DNA from: Podochytrium sp. JEL0797
Lineage: Eukaryota; Chytridiomycota; Chytridiomycetes; Chytridiales; Chytriomycetaceae
DNA length: 24,618 nt
Reading direction: 5' to 3'
NCBI GenBank assembly: GCA_027596195.1
Contig: JADGJG010000307.1
Span: forward strand, 1-24,618
This document shows, piece after piece, positions 11,301-20,661 of this stretch. The number at the start of each line of letters is the position of its first letter. The stretch's first letter is position 1. Under the pieces are notes generated by a model. It was not told the origin of the DNA and searched no databases. It saw nothing but the letters and a program-made list of their open reading frames with translations. The translations under genes and the position numbers were made by a program.

Positions 11301-11789
11301 CGGCGGAGCCGCAACGGAAGCAGGATTGGTCTGCGGAACCACGGCAACAGGAGCAGGATGTGGAACCACGGCAACGGGAGACTGTGGAAACACGGTAACA
11401 GGAGCAGGATGCGGAACCACAGCAACGGATACAGGATGCGGAACCACGCGAACGGGGTCACGGGACATCGAGGCTTCATTGGACTCACTCGCAGCGGGCG
11501 GCAGTACGTTCGCCTGCTGCAGCTGCTGGTGGATCGCAAGGCCCTGCGAATTCGCGGCCTTCGCCACGCTGCTCGCCACGGACGCCAAAGACGCCGAGAA
11601 ATAGTCTAGGGGCATAGTCGATGCATCCTTGGCAGGATGCGTGGTGTCGGATGCATTTGCACTCGCTCCGGTCGCCGCAGTCAGCGGTGCGTCCAGCGCC
11701 TTGTCCAACCGCGACTCAACCTCAGACACCGCCTGTGCGATCCCCGCAGTGAGATTGCTGAATCCCTGCGTGAACCAGCCAGAGTCCAT
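8344..11789 (-). CDS. TMF1: TMF1-type golgin (TATA element modulatory factor family), copy 1, 12 exons
   Basis: A peripheral Golgi coiled-coil tether; animal TMF1 binds Rab6 and works in retrograde traffic. Exons (- strand) are 11789-10911, 10810-10702, 10633-10451, 10381-10182, 10100-9959, 9890-9868, 9797-9646, 9569-9482, 9401-9324, 9270-9154, 9065-8611 and 8545-8344. All introns are GT-AG and all phases join, giving 875 aa. The N-terminus (MDSGWFTQGFSNLT, then an amphipathic helix) resembles the TMF/GRIP-type membrane-contact region. Residues about 110-220 are Pro/Val/Ala-rich with a nine-residue repeat. The TMF DNA-binding-type block follows at about 294-390 (ILLEEGEKLSKNELKMS, VKKLRAKEQESE). 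Long coiled coil leads to the C-terminal TATA-binding/Rab6-binding block (KTRDELAEELVK, LNRRYLAALEMLGEKTEEV). A 23-bp microexon (9890-9868) is needed to keep the heptads. The CAG acceptor at its start could alternatively be the AG three bases earlier. Confidence 0.93.
8574..8586 (+). repeat. TMF1: G13 homopolymer in the last TMF1 intron, copy 1
   Basis: Thirteen G residues on the + strand, read as a C tract in the 65-bp intron 8546-8610 of TMF1, where it may serve as part of the polypyrimidine tract. The tract has the same length in copy 2 (17446-17458). Confidence 0.9.
9276..9290 (+). repeat. TMF1: TG microsatellite in a TMF1 intron, copy 1
   Basis: A (TG)7 tract inside intron 9271-9323 of TMF1; on the coding strand it is a CA tract ending next to the ATACAG acceptor. 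It has the same length in copy 2 (18148-18162). Confidence 0.9.
11335..11466 (-). repeat. TMF1: Coding minisatellite in TMF1 exon 1, copy 1
   Basis: Five units beginning GGAACCAC or GGAAACAC (read on + strand) start at 11335, 11362, 11386, 11413 and 11440, so the period is 27 bp with one 24-bp unit. On the coding strand they give a nine-residue repeat of the type VVPHPAPVA. Such tracts expand and contract readily. Copy 2 has the same units at 20207-20338. Confidence 0.85.
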
Positions 11790-12465
11790 CTTTTGCGTGC
11801 GATTTTTCGCTGCGCTTTCGACATCTCCTTCATCCGTTATATTCCCTTCAATGTATCTCGTCTTGAAATGCGGTCGTGGCGATTAAATACCATGCTCTTT
11901 ATTTCCGGATATTCCCTCCAAACACTATGCCTGTACCGACGGGTTTATAATGATTGACTGTTTTGGAACAGGGAAATGAAAGAAAAGGCGGGGAAATACG
12001 CTTAGTCCCCCATCTTTAAAGGAATATTCCCTGGATGTGTCACACTACATGAGCCTGTGTTGACCTCTTGATCTTGCTTGCAATCGCAGATTTGCGGCAG
12101 GTTCATATCGAGTTTTAGAAATTGAAATTGGGAGAAGAAAGCATCCACTGTTACCTCAAGGCACGCTATTTCGGCGTGGTCCCGAAGACGTAAAGCGGTG
12201 GTGGTAAAATTCCAAAAAATCTCTTCTTATGTTTCGCTGCACATCCCTATGCGAATAGGAGTGCTGAACCGAAAACGAAAAGGAGCATCAGAAATGCCAG
12301 TTGAAAGATGCGTTCAAAAAGAAAGCAGCAAGCTGCCACGTGAAAAATATTGCTGTTGCGAAAAGATTTGCAGGAAAAAATTGTCAACAAGCAGTCTCAG
12401 ATCGCGTCCATCATCGGTTCACTGTTCTGTTCTCTGCAAATATTACAAACAAAGCCCAGCTCAAC
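11790..12465. promoter_or_regulatory. Divergent intergenic region, TMF1 / receptor, copy 1
   Basis: These 676 bp lie between the TMF1 start (- strand) and the receptor start (+ strand), so they should hold both promoters. The word ATATTCCCT occurs three times in the same orientation, at 11839-11847, 11909-11917 and 12024-12032, all in the half nearer TMF1. An AT-rich patch (GCGATTAAATAC) lies near 11880. The ORFs that cross the right half show no family resemblance, and no RNA gene was recognised. Confidence 0.5.
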
Positions 12466-15400
12466 ATGTTCCACGGAAGCCACTCGAACACACCCGGAAA
12501 GAATCTCACACTGTCAATCCTTCTGTTCGCCATCCACTTGATCATCGCGATCGCACACAAAAATCAATCGTATATCGCACTTGGGATTCTCAACTCGTAT
12601 TCATATCCCAGCCTGGGTGTGCCTCTCAACTCTTCAATTGTCCCTGAGTTCCTGAATAACAACACTGAAGTTAATCTGAATGGACCTGACGGAAGGACAT
12701 ATTTCATGGACATTTCCATCCAGGTCGCTGTCAATATGATCAACAATGACCCTCTTATTCTTCCAAACACAACTATAATCATTAAGCGATTCAATGTGCC
12801 AGTAATCTCAATGTGACACGCGGATATGCGATACAGAGCGTAATCAATGAAATTTCAGAGCAAGAAGGTGTTTTCCCATTCTAAAATGCTCTTGAATATT
12901 AACATCCCATATTTGATTTCAAAAGATTTGTTTGGCTTGATTATTTTAGAAGATTCCGAAACAACATATTTGACTGCAGAAATTACTTCCTTATACAAAA
13001 TTGCCACATGTGGAGCAGAGCAACTTGGGTTGCGTCTCTCAGACAAAGACAAGTATCCATATTTTTTCCGAATGCAAGGTTTCGACTTTTTTTTTGCTTA
13101 AAAATTGAATGGGCAACTGATTTCTGTGATTATACAGCTGGATATCAAGATATTGGTATCAACTATGTTCATTTGCTCCAGTTTTGGAATGTGACTCGTG
13201 TTGCTGTAGTTCAAATTTCAAATCAATATTGTGAAACAAGTGAGAGCTCCTCTTGACCTCTCTTTATATGTTTTAACATTTAAATAGTATCGAAAAGCAT
13301 CCAATTGGCACTTGTACAGAATGGCATTCAAGTTCTGACCATATGCAGTGCTCAGGCTACTTTGGCTCCAACAGATATTGGAGAACTTGCAAACTGCCTC
13401 CAGCTTGCTGATGCTCGATATATTTTGCTGATTGCAGATGGATTATGGGCCGCTCAAGTATACAATTATTTGGGATCTCATTATGGTTTGGTTGACAGTG
13501 CACATGTGTGGATTTCTCCATGGATTCCCCAGTTTAATGGTGACCCAACCATATGTGAGAAAAATATTAGCAAGTACTTGGCTGATTTGGTTTCCTCACT
13601 TTGCATGCAACAGTGTTTGGGCCTAACTATTGGCAGCTTCTTGAAGGCTTTATTAACTTTGGAAATGGTCACACATTCCCATTGACTATTGAACTAGAAA
13701 CTGCAATGATTGAGCTCTCAAATTCATCTGAGACTGGATTCCTCACTCCTATGTATCTTTTTGGAGCAGACATTCAGACAGAGTTTGATTGTGCCATGAC
13801 GTTAATGTATGGCCTGGACCAGGTCTTGCAAACTATTGCTGACAGAACAGATAATGGGTTGAAGGTCACTGAATTGAAAGAGCATTTAAACTACACTGCT
13901 TTTATGAACACTGGGTATGATGGATATACAGCCTCTCCAATGATTTTGACATCTTCTGGGGATCAAACAACTCCATACCTTGCCTGCTCCTATAGATATT
14001 TACTTTCTACCAGTTTTTGTGAGTCTGAAGCTGTATTTAAAAAATGTAGAGACTAATTTCCATTTGATAGGCTTTGGCCAAGTGGATTCAGCTTCCTCAA
14101 TGTTCATGTATTATAATACCTCCTTTGCATCTATATTCTATGGCAATACTTCAATTCCACCTCCTGATGGGCCAACACTGAGCATCCTTATAGATGATAT
14201 ATCAACTCAAAATGGCAAGATTATCCTGACTCTATCAGTCTTGGGAATTGCATGCTGCCTTGCTTGCTTCATATTCATTTTTGCAAACCAGTCCAATGAC
14301 TTGGTCAGAGCCAAAGTAATCTTTCAAGCTTGCATCTTTGCTGGAGGCCTTTTCTTGATGTTTCTCTCCATGATATTCTATCTGAACATTGCTTCATTCA
14401 TGGCTTGCCAACTGAGAATTTGGTTGTTTGGGGTTGGGTCTGTACTCTGCTTGTCATCTCTGATGGCCAAGAATGTATTCATAGCCATAATGTATGGATC
14501 AAAGACAGTGGTAGGAAAGAGTAGGATGAAAAGCTTGAAGTTAAGCCACCAAATATTTCCCTTCCTATGTGCAGCAATTCAAATTGTAAGAAGAAATATT
14601 CTCAAATGTTAAATCACTGATTAAGTTTCTTTTCCAGACCATTTTATCTATCTACACATTGAAAGGGGGTTGTTCTCCTGCTTCTGGTGGTTGGTTCCTA
14701 TTCCATCAGCACATGCCATAGTAAACCTGACAGCGTCAACTGGGAAACTGGTGTTTATGCATTCATTAGCATTTTAGCCTCCTCTCTGCTGCCAACTATC
14801 TACTATACACAAAATGTCAAAGGAGTCCACAATGAAACCGGGATTCTTGTACTTGTCCCAATGTATGCTTTGTTGTATGGCCTTGTCAAGGCCATTATTG
14901 CTTCCCAGCTGACCCCCCAAACTGGAGTTTTCAGTGTTGTGAGCTTATGGGTGCTCTGTATGTCCCTCTTGGTGCTTTACTTTGGACATGTGATATTGAC
15001 TGTGGAGAGGGAAGCAAATCAAAACAGAGTAATTAGCAAAACTCTCAGAGTTAGCAGCTACATAAAGATTCAGAGTGGCAATGCAAAGCCAGCAGTCCAG
15101 GTCAGAATGAATAGAATCAAAAAGTCAAAAGCTCTGCAGCTGGAAGATGCACTTCCTGGGAGTCCTTGTTATTATCAAAGAACCCAAGTTTCAACCAGAT
15201 TAGTCTATCGTACAAGAATGGTGACAGGGGCACTGCATTTAACTGTTTGGTCTGCCTGGAAAACATCACTGATCTCAATCAACTATACAAACTTCAGGAA
15301 ATGGGTGGCCTTTGAATCCCTACAGGATTGTGAATGTTTTGGTTTGGAGAATGTGGTTTTGAGAACAAAAGGGCCTCGTGTTGAGATATTGCTTACAAAT

Positions 15401-15592
15401 TCGTCCTCCCAGATGGCATTTCAATCTGATTTTGCAGACTCTGGTACAGCAAATGGTTTTGCTCTTGCAATGAAAGCAGCATGGGATAATGCTTCTGTGA
15501 ATTGTCTGGTGAAATACAGAAAAGAACGAATTGTCAATTTAATCATTTCAATCATAACAAATTCTCCGCTTCCCCTGGGAGGAAAGCACTAA
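12466..15592 (+). CDS. Class C (GABA-B-like) GPCR, copy 1, 7 exons, one apparent frameshift
   Basis: A surface receptor with a periplasmic-binding-protein-like extracellular domain and a seven-helix core. Exons are 12466-12867, 12926-13078, 13138-13239, 13288-13554, 13614-14018, 14071-14585 and 14666-15592, GT-AG and in phase except for one break near 12788-12797 in exon 1. It is about 920 aa. A hydrophobic signal peptide (NLTLSILLFAIHLIIAIA, end near residue 30) precedes the ligand domain with AVNMINNDPLILPNTTI, RGYAIQSVINEI, TYLTAEITSLYKIATCG, LSDKDKYPYFFRMQ and QFWNVTRVAVVQ. The linker has SIPPPDGP, then seven helices between about 14214 and 15000. A basic cytosolic tail ends in a stretch that looks faintly PH-like (KGPRVEILLTNSS). 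Two introns use AAG acceptors (12925, 14665). The exons are clearly more AT-rich than PCYT2 or TMF1. Alternative: an intron from 12796 to 12856 would avoid the break but loses the conserved RGYAIQSVINEI segment. The ligand is unknown. Confidence 0.85.
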
Positions 15593-15742
15593 TGGAACTG
15601 GCAGTGGTTGAAGGAGACCATAAGGAGCATGGCGATGGGGACGAGAGTGTTGGCAAGGATCGCAATTGGCAATCTTGGCAACCACGCGGCACATCTTGGG
15701 GAACCAGTAGTCACGTGAAAGCAGCTCGACAGTCTTTGCAGT
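15593..15742 (-). mobile_element. Ty3/gypsy integrase zinc-binding fragment, copy 1
   Basis: On the - strand one frame reads KTVELLSRDYWFPKMC, then CDPCQH, then HAPYGLLQPLPVP. This is the order and spacing of the integrase H2C2 zinc-binding domain and the following linker in Ty3/gypsy (Metaviridae-type) retrotransposon polyproteins. Only about 50 residues are left. The 5' part (the HH half of the zinc finger) is cut off at the duplication junction, and the catalytic core is missing at the other end, where the sequence meets the receptor stop codon. The piece is GC-richer than the receptor it adjoins. No LTR is visible. It is a dead fragment and cannot mobilise. Confidence 0.82.
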
Positions 15743-15757
15743 ACCAAAGAACTAAAG

Positions 15758-17157
15758 ATGGGCAAGTCGTTTCTGGCGCGATTGCGGGAGTGGAACTCTG
15801 CTCCAAGAGACGAGAATACAACCAACGACTCGAAAATTTCGTCCGCAAAGCCTCGAATGACCAACGATAAACCAATCCGCATCTGGGTGTGAGTACGAGA
15901 TCGATATCGCCATGATCCAACCAAAAGCTAACTGCTTACCACCAGCGATGGATGTTACGACATGTTCCACATCGGTGAGTAGCTTGATCACCTGATCAAA
16001 TTGGCCCGGAAAGCACACGTCAAACTCACGTCAAACTTGCAAAGGCCACGCCAACGCCATCCGCCAGGCCAAAGCACTCGGCGGACCCAACGCCGTCATG
16101 GTCGCTGGCGTCTGCAACGATGCCGACATCCTCGCCAACAAAGGACCCACGGTCATGAACGAGCAGGAGCGCTATGCGGCCGTGGCTGCCTGCAAGTGGG
16201 TTGATGAGGTTGTCCCCGACGCGCCGTACCAAACCTCGCTCGAATGCATGGACCGCCACAACTGCGACATTTGCGTGCATGGCGATGACATTACAACCAT
16301 GGCCGATGGTTCCGATTGTTACAGTGTGGCCAAGGCCGCAGGGAGGTACAAGCAGTTTAAGCGGACCCAGGGAGTCTCGACGACGGAGTTGGTGGGCCGC
16401 ATGCTCAACATGACGACCGAGAGGTCCACTCCTGTGAGTGGCTTGTCCGATTTCCCACCCTCCCGAACCCATTCACTAACTGATTGCAAATCTGTCACCA
16501 CCCAAAAGGTTTCCTCTGTCTCCCAATTCCTCACCACATCCACCCGCATCTCCCAATTCTCCAACGGCAAAGAACCCTCCACAACCGACCGCGTCGTGTA
16601 CGTTCATGGCGCATTCGACCTATTCCACGTGGGCCATGTGTCGTTCTTGAAAGCTGCCAAAGCGCGCGGAGACTACCTGATTGTCGGTGTCCACGACGAC
16701 GAGACGGTGAACATCGAAATGGGGTCCTCGTTCCCAATAATGAATGTGCACGAACGCGCGTTGAGTGTGTTGCAGTGTCGGTATGTGGACGATGTGATTA
16801 TTGGGGCACCGCGAGTCATCTCGGAGGAGGTGTTGCGGAAAGCGGCGAATGTGGATGTGGTGTGCCATCCGCTTGGGGTAGAGTATAAAATGGAGGGCGG
16901 AGATCCGTACAAGGTGACTTTGTTTGTTGACCAGCCTGGGTAGAATCCCAAGTGTGCTGATATTCCTGGTCTAGATCCCCAAGGAGCTTGGAATCTTTGA
17001 AGAAATTGAGGCACCTCTGTCTACCATGACGACCCAAACCGTGATGGAGCGCGTGTTGGTCGACCGGGAACTCTACTTGGCGCGACAGGCCAAGAAACTG
17101 GGGAAGGCCGCGGTGGAGGAGGAACTCCTCAAGAATGAGAAAAGCGCCTCCGTTTGA
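15758..17157 (+). CDS. PCYT2: Ethanolamine-phosphate cytidylyltransferase, copy 2 (5 exons)
   Basis: Same enzyme as the gene at 6886. Exons are 15758-15888, 15946-15974, 16045-16433, 16509-16913 and 16975-17157. It differs from copy 1 at four exonic sites (16607 C to T, 16880 G to A, 17016 A to T, 17055 C to G), each at a third codon position and synonymous (His, Val, Pro, Val), and at three sites in intron 3. The 378-aa proteins are therefore identical, with both HxGH motifs and RTQGVSTT intact. The upstream sequence is different: only 15 bp of the native leader remain, preceded by the gypsy integrase fragment and the receptor 3' end. Whether this copy is transcribed is open; it could be silent, or driven from retroelement or receptor read-through. 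Confidence 0.94.
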
Positions 17158-17215
17158 GACGTTTTGGACCCTTCGCGATCCATGAAATACAAAAATTGAT
17201 TGACCCATATATATC

Positions 17216-20200
17216 TTATTTCGATTCTGCGGGACTCCGCAGTCGCATGATCTCCTCAATCTCTGCTTTCTGAATCTTCCTCAATTCGGCAATATTCTGC
17301 TGCAAATCGTCCACTTCCTCCGTCTTCTCGCCCAACATTTCCAACGCCGCGAGATATCTTCTGTTCAACTCGGCAAGTTCTGTTTCAAGCGCTCGAATAG
17401 TCGCCGCGTTCGATTTACTACAAAAAGTATGGTTAGTGATGCGAAGGGGGGGGGGGGGCTGAGAATCCAAAAAACAACTCACGCGTCGGAAGACTCTGAC
17501 GTTGCCTTGACCAACTCCTCCGCCAACTCATCCCTCGTTTTGGTCACCATATTCAACTGCGCATGCAGAGATGCAACCTGGCCTTGCAATTGTTTCAAGC
17601 TGTGATACAACTTCTCCACCACCGCACCTTGTTGCTGCTGTCCAGCAACACCACTACCAGACACGTCCAAAGGCCTGGACGAATCGTATATGCTGCTACC
17701 GCTCACGGAAGGGCTCACTGCGCTATCGGTGGATGCTTGGCGCTGGAGGTTCGAGGTCGAGATGGAGGCGACAGAGGTGGTGCTGGTGGTCGCGGGTCCA
17801 TTGTTTTGGGCTGCTCTTTCGGAAAGTTGCTTCAACTCGTTGAGTTTGAGACGTTCCTTTTCGAGACGCGCGCGTTCGTGGTGCAGGGAGGTTTCGGCTT
17901 TGCGCCGTTCTTCTTCAATCGCTTTGGTCAGGGAGGCCTGGAATCAGATTCAAGTTCGAGAAAATTAGAATGCAACCACGGGATCTTGGATCTTATTGGG
18001 GGTGGGGTGTTATTTTTGGTGTTACCTGGAATGACTCTTGCGCCTCCTCCAACGCCCTCACATGTTTCGATTTGAGCAAGCTGAGTGTCGCGTTCAAATC
18101 GCTCGCTTTGCGGTTCGAGTCGTCTACTCTAGAAGCCGATTCCTGTATGTGTGTGTGTGTGTTTTGAGTGGAATTGGGGAGAACAGGCTGCTCACATCCA
18201 ATTCGGCTTGGATCCTCGACCTTTCTTGTCTCTCTCGTGAGAATTGGTATTCAAGCGCCGTGAACCGCTTATTCTAGAGTAAATTGGTATTGGGGTTGAG
18301 AAAAAGGGAGAGATTCCCAAAAAAAATAGCGAGAACCAAAAGAAACAACTCACAAGTTCCTCGTATCTTTCAACACTCGTCTTCTCCTTTTCGATACTTT
18401 CGAACCGCTCTCTTTCAGCTTGTTGGAGACGCGTCGACAAACTAAAGCGTCCCCAAAAAATTAGCACAACAATAGGAAGGGCGTGAGAGCAGGGATACAG
18501 TTTGTATTTTTGAGTACCTGATTTCAATCTGATCCCAGTTCTGTTGCGCTACCAACTGCTGCGCTTGCATCGATTCGATTTGTCGAATAAGGGGGCGGTC
18601 CGCGCTGCGAGCTTCGGCAAAGAGATCTTCTTGCCGCGAGTCGGCAGCTTGGAGGCGAGTGTGTAGAGACTGGTTGGAACGGTGGAAAAAAATATTAGCG
18701 ACGCACGTGGGAGGGGAGGGGGGGTGATAAGAATCATACTTGAATCTCTTTCCGCAGGTTATCTGCTCGTCGGTATTCCCAGGAAGGAGGAACCAGTTAG
18801 AATACCGCGTCACCAAAAGAAACAATTTACCTTCTTTCCAGTTGGACTCGTCTTCAACGCGCGCCAAAGTTGATCGAAGCTCATACACTTCCTTTTGCAA
18901 CGCGTTTTCAATCGCCATGTAGTGCTTTTGCTGGTCCAACAATTGCTTGTGGAGTGCTGCGTTGGCTGAAATCTGTGTCGTTGTTGAACGCGCATGCGCA
19001 AGTAAGCAACCTCTCATACCACCCCGGGATGCAAAAACAATAACTAGCGGTACCTCCTTCTCCAACGCTTCCGCATGCGCCACCGAGTTCACATTCACAC
19101 TCAATTCCCTGGCCTCCTGCAAATCGAGGCGCGCGCGTTCCAACTGCGCCTTGAGGTTGTTACCCTCGCCCTTGGCCGTTGTCAGCTCATTTTCAAGCTT
19201 TACGATTTGCTTGGCTTGTTTGTCCAGGGAGTCCATGTTTGTTTTGGCTGAGTCTGATTTTCCAACGCGAATTTGTGAAAGTGCGTCAATAAGTCAGCAA
19301 TCAAAACGGAGGTCGGGTTCACCTCCTAGCCTCTTTTCACTCTCGGTGACACGCGCGAACTTTTCCTTCAAATCGTACAACTCGGCAGTCATGAGTTCAA
19401 TCTTTTGCAGTTGGTCCTTGATTTGGGTCTCGGATTCCTGTTCCTTGGCGCGAAGTTTTTTGACAATGGTGCTCATTTTGAGTTCGTTTTTCGAGAGCTT
19501 CTCGCCTGTGTTACGGGGGAAAGGGGTGGATATGTGTTGAGTGGAATCCCGAATAGAGTAATTTGGGGCACACCTTCTTCCAACAGAATCTTGATCTTTT
19601 CTTCACGATCTCCAAGCTGTTTGATGGCGTCGTCAAACGAAGCCTGAAGTCCTGCGAGATTCGCTTTGTACTTGTCTCGATCCTGGCAAAGAGCAAGAAA
19701 CAGATTTCAACACATGGTTGCCGAATTGAGAGTTTCATGTGGCTGGAAGCTTGAGGGGGCAGCGCGTTTCAAAGGCACTCACGCGAATCGCAATATTCCC
19801 AGCCTTCTCCGACTTTTCCAACCGCTTCGTAAATTCCTCCAACGCAACCGCGTCGACGGAAGCACCACCGGCTGCATCGCCCGCCGAGACCGGTTGTGTC
19901 AACTTTGCCTCCAATGCGTCAATCTGGGCCTTCATTTCAGTGATTTCGTCTGAAAGCATCGCGTTGGCGGTCATGGCGGCCATGAGTTGTTGCTCGCGTT
20001 GTGAAATGACAGAGGCGAGTTTTTGGGGCTCAGTGAGCGGGATTGGATCGGGAGCGGGGTCGTCCATGGGTTCGAGGACGGGTGGTTCGGCAATGGGTTC
20101 GGATGATGGATGCACAGTGGGAATGGAGGTTGGTGGTGGTGGTGCGGGGGCTTCGACCGGGGGATCAAGGGCCGGCGGAGCCGCAACGGAAGCAGGATTG

Positions 20201-20661
20201 GTCTGCGGAACCACGGCAACAGGAGCAGGATGTGGAACCACGGCAACGGGAGACTGTGGAAACACGGTAACAGGAGCAGGATGCGGAACCACAGCAACGG
20301 ATACAGGATGCGGAACCACGCGAACGGGGTCACGGGACATCGAGGCTTCATTGGACTCACTCGCAGCGGGCGGCAGTACGTTCGCCTGCTGCAGCTGCTG
20401 GTGGATCGCAAGGCCCTGCGAATTCGCGGCCTTCGCCACGCTGCTCGCCACGGACGCCAAAGACGCCGAGAAATAGTCTAGGGGCATAGTCGATGCATCC
20501 TTGGCAGGATGCGTGGTGTCGGATGCATTTGCACTCGCTCCGGTCGCCGCAGTCAGCGGTGCGTCCAGCGCCTTGTCCAACCGCGACTCAACCTCAGACA
20601 CCGCCTGTGCGATCCCCGCAGTGAGATTGCTGAATCCCTGCGTGAACCAGCCAGAGTCCAT
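17216..20661 (-). CDS. TMF1: TMF1-type golgin, copy 2, 12 exons
   Basis: Exons (- strand) are 20661-19783, 19682-19574, 19505-19323, 19253-19054, 18972-18831, 18762-18740, 18669-18518, 18441-18354, 18273-18196, 18142-18026, 17937-17483 and 17417-17216. The protein is identical to copy 1 (875 aa). One exonic change was found (17249 A to G on the + strand), which alters an Ile codon from ATT to ATC; one further change (17428) lies in the last intron. Because the whole divergent intergenic region up to the receptor is duplicated too, this copy, unlike PCYT2 copy 2, keeps its full upstream sequence. If the duplication is real, gene dosage for this golgin is doubled. Confidence 0.92.

Larger units (their letters stand above)
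6871..15742. repeat. Tandem duplication unit, copy 1 (8,872 bp)
   Basis: Every base from 6871 has its counterpart 8,872 bp further on; base 6870 (C) and base 15742 (T) differ, which sets the left edge. The unit carries PCYT2, TMF1, the class C receptor and a Ty3/gypsy integrase fragment. Nine substitutions and no length differences were found against copy 2, at 7619, 7628, 7629, 7735, 8008, 8144, 8183, 8377 and 8556. The comparison was done by eye through translations and sampled stretches, so a few further changes could have been missed. Copy 1 keeps the native left flank, so it is likely the original. Confidence 0.97.

Noticed and set aside
11335..11466. CRISPR-like repeat array
   Set aside because: Direct coding repeats without spacers, in a eukaryotic exon.
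10867..11604. Long + strand ORF (245 aa) opposite TMF1 exon 1
   Set aside because: It is Gly/Ser/Thr-biased, mirrors the repeat-rich golgin exon, and has no family resemblance; the - strand reading has clear TMF features.
12198..12647. + strand ORF of 149 aa before and across the receptor start
   Set aside because: Out of frame with the signal peptide, Lys/Ser/Cys-biased, no recognisable motif.
13555..13620. Apparent frameshift in the receptor between YLADLVSS and PNYWQLLEGF
   Set aside because: A 59-bp GT-AG intron (13555-13613, donor GTGAGA, acceptor CAACAG) joins the two frames in correct phase, so no mutation is needed.
14640..14690. Apparent frameshift at a G5 run before the fourth/fifth receptor helix
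   Set aside because: Using the AAG acceptor at 14664-14665 instead of the CAG at about 14636 restores the frame and gives a continuous membrane helix (IQIGVVLLLLVVGSYSIS).
15593..15742. Part of the receptor or a new small gene
   Set aside because: The - strand frame matches the Ty3/gypsy integrase zinc-binding region in order and spacing; the + strand reading has no resemblance to receptor tails.
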